Shown here: positions 43,833 through 53,697 of the stretch, piece by piece
Position numbering within the stretch: position 1 is the first letter of the stretch
How the letters are laid out: each line of letters starts with the position of its first letter
NCBI GenBank assembly: GCA_010909165.1
Contig: MU008173.1
Location: 1,240,001 to 1,304,000 of the forward strand
Length of the DNA: 64,000 nucleotides
Source: Anthoceros angustus
Lineage: Eukaryota; Streptophyta; Anthocerotopsida; Anthocerotales; Anthocerotaceae
Direction: 5' to 3'
Notes under the pieces: model-generated
Told to the model about the DNA's origin: nothing
Databases searched by the model: none
The model's input: only the letters and a program-made list of their open reading frames with translations
Translations under genes and position numbers: made by a program

Positions 43833-46087
43833 ATGTTGTGGGTGGATAAGTACCGTCCTACAAAGCTGGACAAGGTGCAGGTTCATGTAGATGAAGCGCA
43901 GCATCTGAAAAAATTGGTAAGCTCTCGAGCTTCACAATTCCAATTTTGCAGCCCCGGCTTTGGGATTTCTTCTTCAGAAGACCTGTTACTTGTTTGCAAG
44001 GGGATGGGGATCTGCAGCTGAAGCCCAACGACGTCGTGTAAATACTCAACTTGGATTGCATTGCAGATTGCGGAGGGGGACTGTCCGCACCTATTGTTCT
44101 ATGGGCCTTCAGGAGCTGGCAAGAAAACACTTATCATGGCTTTGCTGAGGCAGATGTACGGCCCTGGTGCTGATAAGGTCTTGCGCGGCTTGCTCATGCA
44201 TTGTCTTAGTTTTCCAGCAGGTTGTTTTGGAGATCCATGCATTGGCAGGTAGGACATAAGCAAAAGTTTGACGGCATGCGTCGGCGCGTGCAGGTGAAAG
44301 TGGAGAACAAGGGCTGGAAAATTGAGGTACTGCAGTTTCGCCATAGCCTTACTGATGTGATATACGTGTTTTTTTTTGGAATTTGGGATGTGTCGTTGGC
44401 ATGTTGTCTGATGAGTGTCTTTGGTTTTGTAAGGTTGGGGCGAGGAAAATCGAAATTGAGTTGACAACTGTGTCCAGCAACTATCATGTGGAGCTGAATC
44501 CCAGCGATGCAGGCTTTCAAGATAGATATGTGGTTCAGGAGATTATCAAGGAGATGGCTAAAAGCAGACCCATCGATGTGACTGGTCACAAGAGCTTCAA
44601 AGGTTTGTGTGCTTGTTTTAGCCCTTTTTCAGTACAAAATGTATGCATACTCCATTTCTTGAACATGAAGCAGTACTATTGCCATAAATGGTCACTGCGG
44701 ACATTTTGCTGAAACCGAACGTGTGAATGGCAGTCCTTGTCCTCAACGAGGTTGACAGACTTTCAAAGGAAGCTCAGCACTCGCTTCGCCGGACTATGGA
44801 AAAGTACAGCTCTGCGTGCAGGTTGATTCTGTGCTGCAACAGCCCATCCAAAGTCATTGAGGCTGTGAGGTCCCGGTGTCTAAACATCCGCATCAGTGCA
44901 CCCTCCGAGGCTGAGGTGAACCATTTTTCTCTAAGACAAAGTCGGTGTGAGTGTGTAATCAGTTTGTCATGGAAGGCCTCATTGTTAACAACCTACGGCT
45001 TAAGAAATGTAGTCACTTGAGTTGTGATGGATTCTCAGTTACCACTCTTTGGTGCAGATTGTCAAGGTCCTGCAATTTGTAGCCAAGAAGGAGAATTTGA
45101 TTCTTCCTGATGCTTTTGCTGCACGCATTGCTTCTGTTTCAAATAGAAACTTGCGGCGGGCCATTCTTTCTCTTGAAGCTTCCAAAGTGCAGAGGTATGT
45201 GTTTTATTTATTGAGATTCATCATCCAATCAACCCTGGGCTCCATTCTGTGGAGTCCTTCAAGTTGCTGTCCTATCAGTTTAGATTTATAGTCGTCTCTA
45301 GGTCAGAACTTGAATTCCCCTGCAGGTGGTAAGGTTCTCAACCCATTTGCTTCACAGATATCCGTTTACAGAAGACCAGGAGGTTCAAACAACGGACTGG
45401 GAACTCTATGTGGCCCAGATTGCAAATGACATCATAACTGAGCAGAGTCCGAAAAGGTTCATGCCCCACTCGTTTCTGTCATAATTTTTGGGCTTTATGT
45501 GAGCATTTCTCGTTTCTCACTCGACAGTGGTTCATAGGTTGTTCACAGTGCGGGGAAAGCTCTACGACCTCCTCATCAACTGCATACCGCCTGAAGTTGT
45601 TCTCAAGGTTTGCTCAACTTCAGTCCCCATTTCCTTTCTCCTACTCCATGCTGATAGCGTCTAAGATCAAGCATCACGCAGAGGCTGTTGTTGGAGTTGA
45701 TGAAGAAACTGGACTCTGAGCTCAAGCATGAGGTCTGTCATTGGGCGGCTTACTATGTAAGTACTTAGCATCCGCGCACCTTACGTAAGCCGTGCACTCT
45801 CTCTAAGTTCGTTAACTAACAGCTCATTTTCCTGATTGTATTATTCACCTGCGTCCTTGTGTTACCTAACAGGAGCACCACATGCAGCTGGGGCAAAAGC
45901 CCATATTCCACATCGAGGGTATGTCTACAGTCTTTTGGAATTCTCTTATTGTCATGATTTCTCACTGTGGATCTGAGCCAGCCTGTGGCGACGCTGGGTC
46001 TGAAGTACTTGCGTTGGTGGTTGTGCAGCTTTTGTGGCCAAGTTTATGAGTATCTACAAGCGTTTCCTTATTTCAACCCTTGGGTAG
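43833..46087 (+). CDS. RFC3: Replication factor C subunit 3 (clamp loader)
   Basis: Eleven exons: 43833-43916, 44067-44177, 44294-44326, 44434-44602, 44734-44915, 45058-45194, 45358-45456, 45538-45607, 45682-45756, 45873-45918, 46029-46087 (354 aa, the family length). The start MLWVDKYRPTKLD is the canonical N-terminus. Walker A is in HLLFYGPSGAGKKTLIMALL. Walker B is the RFC3-type variant VLVLNEVDRL. Sensor and SRC motifs are in CRLILCCNSPSKVIEAVRSR and the arginine-rich SNRNLRRAILSLE. The C-terminal collar helices include EVCHWAAYYEHHMQLGQKPI and the end AFVAKFMSIYKRFLIST. The subunit works in the RFC pentamer that opens and loads PCNA at primer-template junctions. Exon 4 uses a taag acceptor, giving VGARKIEIELTT. 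Confidence 0.96.
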
Positions 46088-46577
46088 ATCCTTGTGAGAG
46101 AGTGTACATTGCATCGACACCAGCTGGATGCAATCAATCAAGCACTTGTCATCGGCTGTACTGTGTATCATAGCGCATAGTATCCACCCTGAAGCCTCGA
46201 TTGCGGCAAGAATGCCGTGTGGGTCACTTCCATTCCTCCGATTCCTTTTCTTTTCAATCGCAGCCGGTGATTACAAAGGTAAGAAACATCCTTTAGTGTG
46301 CCGTGTTAGGAGGGGGCAGGAGTTGGAGGTGTCGGCGCTGTCCATCTGATTCGCGCACGCTTGTCCCGGGTAGTAAGTTAGGCTTTTACAGCCTTATTGT
46401 TGCAAGGTGTCGTCACTGTCATTTGATCTGACTGGCGCACGCGTCTCCTGAGCAGTAGGTGAGGCCTTCCTTTGCAGCATTGTTGCTGAAAGGCAAGAGC
46501 TTAACCTACTGGCCAGGAGACGGGTGTAGCATCGGGCTTTGCGAAAGCAAGAATGTTTGAAGAGCAACAGTAGTCAG
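46088..46577. other. Convergent intergenic spacer
   Basis: 490 bp between the RFC3 and amidohydrolase stops. A phrase near 46330-46400 recurs imperfectly at 46405-46455 (ggtgtcg, ctgattcgcgcacgc / ctgactggcgcacgc). No gene seen. Confidence 0.4.
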
Positions 46578-47837
46578 TCAAGGCGCCACCAGCCTCTGCG
46601 CCCACTCACCACCGAACGGCACTCGGATCCTTCCTCCCCACTCAACTTCAAACAAAGTCTCAATGGTTCCACCGAACATCCACTGCAGCTCCTCCTCGCT
46701 GAACAAGCCGTCCTGAGCGGACAAAATGGCCCACGCCTTTCCATAACCACACGCCGGTTCCACGAACGGGAAGTCGGTGCCCCACATCACCCTCTGCGCT
46801 CCGAACACATCCAACAGCTTCCGCAGAAGCGGCCATGTGTCCCGATACGGAAACTCGTCCCTGGAAACCCTAAAGAAGGCGCTGGCCTTGACGTAGAGCT
46901 GCGGAAACCTAGCGAGCCCGAGGAGCCGGCTCCAGGCCTCCTCCTCCGCGACGTCCGAGGGAGGCTTGCAGAAACCTAGATGATCCAGCAGCACAGGTGT
47001 GGCAGGGAACTGGGAGCACAGCTCCTCGATCTCGTCCACATGCAGCATGAGGCCCTTGAAGCACATGAAGCCGACGGGGATTCCCAGCTCCCCGGCTTTG
47101 GCGAAGAGCGCCTTTCCCACGGCGTCCGTCATCTTGCGGCCGTCCGGCCACAGGTAGGGATTGAACCTGACGGCCCGGAATCCGTCCTCCTCCACCAGCC
47201 GCTGCAGCTCCTCCACTCCGACCAGCCCCGCGTGGATCCGCCAGGCAGCAGCCGACCAGCGTCTGCGGGTACCGCCGCAAGATGGCGGACAGGTAGGAGT
47301 GGTCGAAGCCGTGGTTGATCGGCTGCACCACCAGCGCCCCGTCCACCCCGCGTCCGCCATGGCCGCCAGCAGCAGGTCCGCTCCCGCCGGGATGGTCGGC
47401 TGCTGGCCCGGCGCGTAGGGGAAGCGCGCCGCCTCCTCCGCGGGGGCCCAGACGTGCACATGCGCGTCGATCTTCCTGGCGTCCGGCAGAGCCGGCGGCC
47501 CCTTCATGGCTCCCTTCCCCCGCCCCCGCCTGAGCAGGAACAGTGTGGCCCCAGCGGACAGCGCCAGCAGCAGCCGCACCGGCAGCGTGTTCTTGGTCAA
47601 GCGCAGCGGCTGTAGCTCCTTCCCGGATGGATTCGCAAATCCCGGCGGCGCTGCCTGCAGCGACTCGGATTCGCCTCCCCCTCCCTGCTGCAATGCTGCG
47701 CTCACCTTCAGCCGCCTACAGCTCGCAACGCTATCCCTCCAGCGCCTCGCCTGGTGCTGTTCTCGGACTGAGAAACACGGCGGCCCCAACACCGCCTGCC
47801 GCCCGATCGTGACGCTCAACCCTAGCGCCATTTTCAT
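46578..47837 (-). CDS. Amidohydrolase (amidohydrolase_2, TIM-barrel metal-dependent hydrolase), plastid-type, with two compensating frameshifts
   Basis: Open frame of 419 codons from the ATG at 47835-47837. The N-terminus is Ser/Arg-rich like a plastid transit peptide, followed by a hydrophobic segment (RLLLALSAGATLFLLRR). The hydrolase starts at KIDAHVHVWAP (metal-binding HxH) and continues with FRAVRFNPYLWPDGRKM, GFMCFKGLMLHVDEIEELC, ATPVLLDHLGFCKPP and VMWGTDFPFVEP (catalytic Asp). Between about 47357 and 47240 the main frame reads as nonsense, while another frame gives the family sequence VDGALVVQPINHGFDHSYLS, RRYPQTLVGCCLADP. So a one-base loss in a G run and a second indel near 47238 cancel. 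Either these are sequence errors or the protein carries a scrambled segment of about 39 residues. Substrate unknown. Confidence 0.85.
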   Translation of the reverse strand: MKMALGLSVTIGRQAVLGPPCFSVREQHQARRWRDSVASCRRLKVSAALQQGGGGESESLQAAPPGFANPSGKELQPLRLTKNTLPVRLLLALSAGATLFLLRRGRGKGAMKGPPALPDARKIDAHVHVWAPAEEAARFPYAPGQQPTIPAGADLLLAAMADAGWTGRWWCSRSTTASTTPTCPPSCGGTRRRWSAAAWRIHAGLVGVEELQRLVEEDGFRAVRFNPYLWPDGRKMTDAVGKALFAKAGELGIPVGFMCFKGLMLHVDEIEELCSQFPATPVLLDHLGFCKPPSDVAEEEAWSRLLGLARFPQLYVKASAFFRVSRDEFPYRDTWPLLRKLLDVFGAQRVMWGTDFPFVEPACGYGKAWAILSAQDGLFSEEELQWMFGGTIETLFEVEWGGRIRVPFGGEWAQRLVAP

Positions 47838-49943
47838 GTCTCGTTCCTCACTCTTGGAACTCGAATATCTACATGTGGCAACAGGCTATTTACCTCTCAC
47901 AATGAATGCGGACGGTGCATGAAGCAGGCATGCATTGGTTCAGTGTCGTTAGTCAGGCGTGCATTGGTACAGGAGCCTTCAAGAAGCCAATCCCTACACA
48001 AGGGGGTAAGCATGTCATCACGTCCTCATCAGGGATAGGCAAGACACACATTGTCAAGATCGACTGGACGTCTGTATGGCACCATGGGCTGCCATACTCA
48101 TCCGCATCTCCTTAGACTCAAACTATGGACGCCCTTCATCCTCAAGATGCGCTAGAGAGCTTGGAAATAAAGTTTTCAAATAAGACACTCAAGGTCGTCT
48201 GGAGGCTGATGAGTTTATGTGGTGCGTATAGGTTTCCAAATTATTTTAAAGAGAATTCTTACCGGATAGACACTCAAGGACCTTAGGTTTGATGAGTTTG
48301 TGTGGCACGTATAGTATCATCTATATGAATCCATCATGGATCTAGAGCTGCTGCAATAGGATTGACATCCTAACATTCTTACATGTGTGAAGTCGTCTCA
48401 TTCATGACATGCTCACATGAAAAAAAAATTATGGACCACCTTTGGAACAATTAAGGCACATATGAACTCAATACCTTGATTTAGTCATTTTCACAATGTA
48501 AATAAGTAGACTAAAGTCTCAACACATAAGCCTTGTCTGTTAGATATTATTGGCACTCTCATTTTGATTTTGCCGTTGTGAGATAGTTTTCCTCAATCAC
48601 AGCAGCACGTATTATCATCGAATTGATTCCAATATCATTAAATAAAGCCTCTGCAGAATGTTCACAATGTTGTCAAACATGGGAGACTAAGAGACCTTAT
48701 TTTGAAAAAGAGATGAGAAACCTACCTACCCACAAGAAGAGGAACAACTCATAAGGATATCAAACATGAAGATTACCAAGGACCTCCCAAGGAGCAATAA
48801 AAAAGAGGAGCAAGCACCGTGTTGCAGGTAGCATGCTAAGAGTCTTCAACTCATTCAACTCAACCTGGCATGTCAAATAGAGAGCTATGATGCTCCAATC
48901 TACTAAATCTTTAAAACTAAGAAAATATTGGAGCACCTGTACTCTCAAGCCATTGAAAGCTGTGGACACATTGGACACTACTACGTACCTTCATCACATA
49001 ATAAGTTCAAACATCCAAAAAATGTCCATGGTCCTCCAAGGGGTTTTGGTCTGCCCAAGTTAGTGACCCTCATAGTCTCCCCAAGTTACTTGTAGCTCAG
49101 ACCTATGTACATAGAAGGGATGGACGGAAGGACCCAGCAATCCCGCCTGCGGTCTCGCCTCGTCCCTCGGGCCTCACCCGAGCACACCAGGAAACCAGGA
49201 AATCAGGAAACCAGCAAACCAGCTGAGCTGTCGATCCCCATCCGAGGAGATCCACCAGTTGGTCACCTTGACTCCGTACCATTTAGCAGCCCGACTGGGT
49301 TTAATGAAGCAGTGGAGCCTTTATCAGCTTGAGGGCAAAGTCGTACGATCGAGTTTATGGACGCCTCGCTTCGGTTTCAGAGCATCTGGCTGTGAAAATT
49401 GATGGCAGAGCTTCTAGAAAGAGAGGGCAGTGGCAGCGCGGTCACGGGCGACGGCCACGGGCGTGAGTCGTGACACACTGTATACGACGATGATGATTGT
49501 GATTGGTGGAGGCGTGAAAACGAAAAGCAGGGAAGTGAGCGAATGATGATAGCGGGGGAGGGGAGGAGAGAACGTGGGCGGGAGATAAAAATAGTGGGAT
49601 ATCCATTGAAAAATGTGCAAGAGGGGAATGGAAAATTGGGCATGTCAGAAGCCGCTTATCCAGAGCAGGGCAGCGAAAGACGAAAGACAGGAAGGAAGAT
49701 GTGTTGGGGCCAGGCCATGCCAGGCCAGGCCAGTGATGAGAAGGCACCACAGTACCACACACTCCCCAGTCCAGGCGGGGCGCTACAGGACACAGCTGCC
49801 CTGCCCTGTCCTGTCCACTCTCCGACTGTCGCGCGTGCTTGCTTCTTGCTTCTTGCAGCTTGCAGCTTGCCCGGAGCCGCACCGTTCCCCGCCTTGCTTT
49901 CCTCCACCCGACAAGACGCGCTCGCCGGGCGAAGAAGTGGCCC
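47838..49943. other. Intergenic region, partly AT-rich
   Basis: 2.1 kb without a recognised gene. About 47.9-49.1 kb is AT-rich; a near-repeated phrase (gacactcaagg, gatgagttt, gtggtgcgtatag / gtggcacgtatag) occurs near 48185 and 48271. The last part is the upstream region of the remorin gene. Confidence 0.4.
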
Positions 49944-51950
49944 ATGTCCGACCCCGACCCCGACTCCGAATCCGACTCCCTCTCCCTCTCCCTCTCCTCC
50001 CCGAGTGGACCGGCTTCGGCTCCGGCTCCGGCTCCGGCTCCCCGGCTGCTGGCTGGGTCTGGCTCGTCCGCAGGGAAAGGAAAAGCAGCCCCCAGCCCCT
50101 CGGTCCCCCTCGGAGTCCCTGCATTGGCATGGTGAGGCTGCAGTTCCTGCTCCTGCTCCTGCTCCAGCTCCCGCTCCCCCTCCCGCTCCCGCTGCAGCTG
50201 CTCTCCGATGCCTGAGGCGGCTGCGGGACTGGACGCCCCGGAGGCGGACGCCGGGGCGGCGGGGGAGTTCGATTTCAGAACTGCAGCTCGCTTCGCAGGG
50301 GAGGGGAACGGGAACGGGAACGGGAGCGGGAACGGGAACGGGAACGGGAACGGGGAGTGGTCGCCCTTGCACCCGCGGGCTCTGCCGGGGGCCGCCGGGA
50401 ATGGAGCTCCTGGAGGGGATGCCAGGCTCAAGGCGCTCAAGGAGGCGCAGAAGCAGCAGCAGCAGCAGATGTGGAAGTGGCCTTTGTATCCTGGCACTCC
50501 CGCTAGGAATTTCGCGCAGTCGCAGCCGCAGCCGCAGCCGGCCGTGGCTATGGCGGAGAAGCGGGCCGTCGGGGTGGAGGCGCCTTCCGGAGGAAATGTG
50601 CCGCAGAGGTTCGGTGCTGTGAAATTCAATACTGCCATCGCGGTGAAGCCGCCTCGGTCCAAGTGGGACGACGCGGAGAAGTGGCTGGTGAACACGGGAG
50701 CCGGGGATTCCCCTGCGCATCCGCAACAGCAGCAACAACTGTTACAGCAGCAACAGCCACAGCAACAACATCTGATTCTGCAGCAACAGCAGCAGCAGAT
50801 GCAGGTGCAGGTGCAGCTGCAGAGCAAGTACCTTCGGGCAAGAGGAGGAGGCTCGTCCTCGATTGCGGAGAGCTCGGATGGAGAAACCGGATCCTCTCGC
50901 ACTGCGGAGTTCGTGTTTCCCACGGCGGGGGCCGGGGCTGTCCCGGCGGCCACCTCCCCACCTCCCAGGCACAAGCAGCTTCTGCAGCAGCCGCCCCGGC
51001 GGAACGCGGGGACGGGGATGTCGGGGAGGTTCTTCTCCGCAGAGGATGTGCCGAAGAGGAGTGCGCGGCCGGCCGCGGAGCAGGAGGCGGAGGCGGAGGC
51101 GGGGGGAAGCGCCCTGTTGGATGCTGCGGAGGACGGGATCGGTAGCTCCATGGGAAGCGAGGCGTTCAAGGACAAATTCGCGGACTCCGTGGTGGAGCAG
51201 CAGCCGCAACCGCAGCCGCAGTCACCGCAGGCGCAGGAAGGTCAGATTGTGGTGTCGCACCGGGACATGGGGACACAAATGACTCCCATTCCCAGCCAGC
51301 GGGCGTCCAGATGCGCCACGCCGGGCCGGGCCAACTCGCCGTCCCGCCACAACACGCCGTCCCGGAGGTCCGCGTCGCTGGGATCCATCTGCCTGGACCT
51401 GATCGAGCTGCAGACCTGTCACCTGGCCAAGCTGGAGCTGCGGCAGCTCTCGGAGGGCGTGGAGGGACCGGGGGGCGCCATGCTCGTAAACGGCCAGGGC
51501 GCGGAGCACGGCAGCAGCAACTGGAGCACCAAGGAGGAGGAGGAGGCGGAGAGCAGCAAGCGGCTGCGCCAGATCGACCTGGCCGAGGTGCGCAAGAGCG
51601 TGATCGAGGCCCGCACTGCGGCGTGGCAGGAGGCCGAGCAGGCCAAGTACCTGGCCAGGTTCAAGCGGGAGGAGGTGAAAATTCAGGCGTGGGAGAATCA
51701 CAAACGGGCGCAGGCGGAGGCGGAGATGAAGCGCATCGAGGTGAAGCTGGAGAAGATGCGGTCCCACGCCAACGAGAAGGCCATGAACAGGCTCGTGTCC
51801 GCCCATCGGAAAGCCGAGGACATGCGCGCCATGGCTCAAGCGAAGCGCAGCGAGGCTGCTGCTAAGACCGTTGCTGGAGCCCAGCAAATTCGCCAGACGG
51901 GCCGCATCCCGCATCGTCCTTCATGCTTCTCGTCCTCCTGCGCCTCCTGA
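49944..51950 (+). CDS. Remorin family protein (long, group 5/6-like)
   Basis: The main exon is open from before 50198 to 51950. The simple start is the ATG at 50208 (580 aa). A 66-bp GT-AG intron (50132-50197), almost all pyrimidine plus G, would join exon 1 49944-50131 (start MSDPDPDSESDSLSLS) in frame, giving 646 aa. Shared features with large plant remorins are EFDFRTAARFA, SKWDDAEKWLV, VSHRDMGTQMTPIPSQ and the Remorin_C coiled coil: RTAAWQEAEQAKYLARFKRE, EVKIQAWENHKRAQAEAEMK and IEVKLEKMRSHANEKAMN. The Cys-rich end CFSSSCAS is the usual S-acylation/membrane-anchor site. Remorins scaffold plasma-membrane nanodomains at the cytosolic face. Low-complexity inserts (Asn-Gly repeats at 50308-50355, Gln runs, Ala/Pro) enlarge the N-terminal half. 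Confidence 0.9.
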
Positions 51951-52381
51951 TCTCCTGACCCTCATCTCTTCACTCTTCTGGCTGCTGGCTGATTTTTTGT
52001 TCAAGGCTTGTTAGCAACTTTATTCAAGTAACTCTTCTCTTCACTCTCCTGGCTGCTAGCTGATTTTTCTCAAGGCTTGCTAGCTACTTTACTCATTTAC
52101 TTGTCTTCAGCTGCTTGATAGTTGTAATATGCCGCAAGGAGCGTAGGTAGCAGAACTGAGTGCAGATGGTTACCCTAAGCTTTTAGAAGCTTGTAGACCT
52201 TCTACTTGTCTAAAGCTTGCTTGCACGTATTGCTCTACATACTGCGTACAGACAGGGAATACTGGAGATTGTCTCCACTTCAAAACTGAGCAGTCTTTTA
52301 GCGCTTGTTGCACTAAATGACGTGACTGCCTAAAAGGAATCCTGACATACCTCTTTCCATCACAGCCCTAGCCAGTAGCCA
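51951..52381. other. Convergent intergenic spacer
   Basis: 431 bp between two 3' ends, presumably both 3' UTRs. An adjacent imperfect duplication (ctggctgctggctgattttt / ctggctgctagctgattttt, 51978 and 52049) is visible. Confidence 0.4.
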
Positions 52382-53697
52382 TCAAGAGACAACCTTCTGC
52401 AGAAACTTATCTGTGGAGCTCTCCTTCTGTTCTTCTAGATCATGTGCAGAAAGCAACTCCTTCACCTCCTCATCTGCTACGGGGCCTGGGGGAGGGGGCG
52501 GTGCAGGGCCTGACACAGTCTGTTGATACAGAACTCCTCCGAAAATACAGACCAAAAGAGCCAGAATGCCCAGGGGGGACGCATGCTTGTTCCACATAAG
52601 CACGTTTATGACAACCGTGAGCAGCTTGTTTACTACTCCAACCACGGTATAAGCTGTAGCTGAGATTGCCTTCCGAGCCGAAAAGCCGAAGAAGGAGATA
52701 CTCAGCCCAAACACGCAGGAGGCAAGCACAGGGAGAACCACTCCTGGTGACAGCCAGTTCGATTGCGACCACATGGTAAATATCTCCCTTTCCTCTCCCA
52801 TGACCAGTAGCGTGGGAGGGAAGAATGCCTGCACATCACGTGACTCGTGATCAGTCGCACATACGAGCATCAGGCGTCATGGCATTCGTGATGGTGCCGA
52901 GAAGGGTTCCGAAACTAAAAGAGGTATTGGTGTGTACCAGAGCGATAAGATTATTGTACAAAACTAAGCCCCACGTTTTGAGCCCCACTGTCATGACCAC
53001 ATGCTTGATATACACCATCTGCAGAAACAGTTGGCAAGCTGTGAGCGCGCCTGTGCGGAAACCGAGTCAGGAGTAGTAGGCGGCAAAGATCGGAGTAGAA
53101 AATACCTCGAATGTGATGGTGGCTAGGTAGGACAAGGCCCAGAAGTAGGCAGTCACGGTGAACTGGGAGTCAGAAAGCACATAGGCAACTGCACCCGCCA
53201 GAATCACTAGCAAGGAGCCGAAAGTGCTCCGGGAGGGCCAAGGCCTCCCCATGAAGAACGAGTCCGCTATAGCCACCATCAGAGGTGTTGACGATCGAAA
53301 CACAATAAACGTCTGCATTACACAGCAAGAAGCCGCGTGGTGAGCGCATCAGCCTGGCAAACACAAAGGGAAAACCTAACAATGCATGAGACTGTGCATC
53401 TCATTGATGTACCTCGACGTTGGCGTGCTTCAACAACTCTGTGTTGGTGAAGATGGCAACGTAAAAGACGGCGGCAGCAGGGAGAAACTTCTTAATCATC
53501 TCCCAGCTTATGGCATCGTGCTCCACCACCTTGAACTTCCCCAAGACGAGCACCACCAGAGTACACGCGAGGTACTGCAGCGCCGTGAGCACGGCAGGGA
53601 AGGGGAACACGGTCACCGCATACTTGTTGATGATGGCCAGCATGCTGGAGCTGAAGGCATAGCCGAACACCACGGTTCCCACGGCTAGGAAATTCAT
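52382..53697 (-). CDS. Golgi nucleotide-sugar transporter, GONST/GDP-sugar type
   Basis: Four exons on the minus strand: 53413-53697, 53106-53312, 52938-53018, 52382-52828 (339 aa), all introns phase 0. The start is the first in-frame ATG (MNFLAVGTVVFGY); the frame is open further upstream without ATG. About ten membrane helices of the drug/metabolite transporter superfamily are visible. Family blocks are AFSSSMLAIINKYAV, FPAVLTALQYL, VFRSSTPLMVAIADSFF, GRPWPSRSTFGSLLVI, TWGLVLYNNLIAL and ARKAISATAYTVVGVVNKLLT; the last contains the VNK version of the GALNK-type nucleotide-sugar motif. The cytosolic tail is Pro- then Glu/Lys-rich. Related plant proteins import GDP-mannose, GDP-fucose or GDP-L-galactose into the Golgi for glycan synthesis; which sugar is not decidable here. 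Confidence 0.92.

Noticed and set aside
49656-51209. Long minus-strand frames opposite the remorin gene
   Set aside because: They are shadows of a GC-rich, low-complexity coding exon; their products are Ser/Cys/Pro repeats without motifs.
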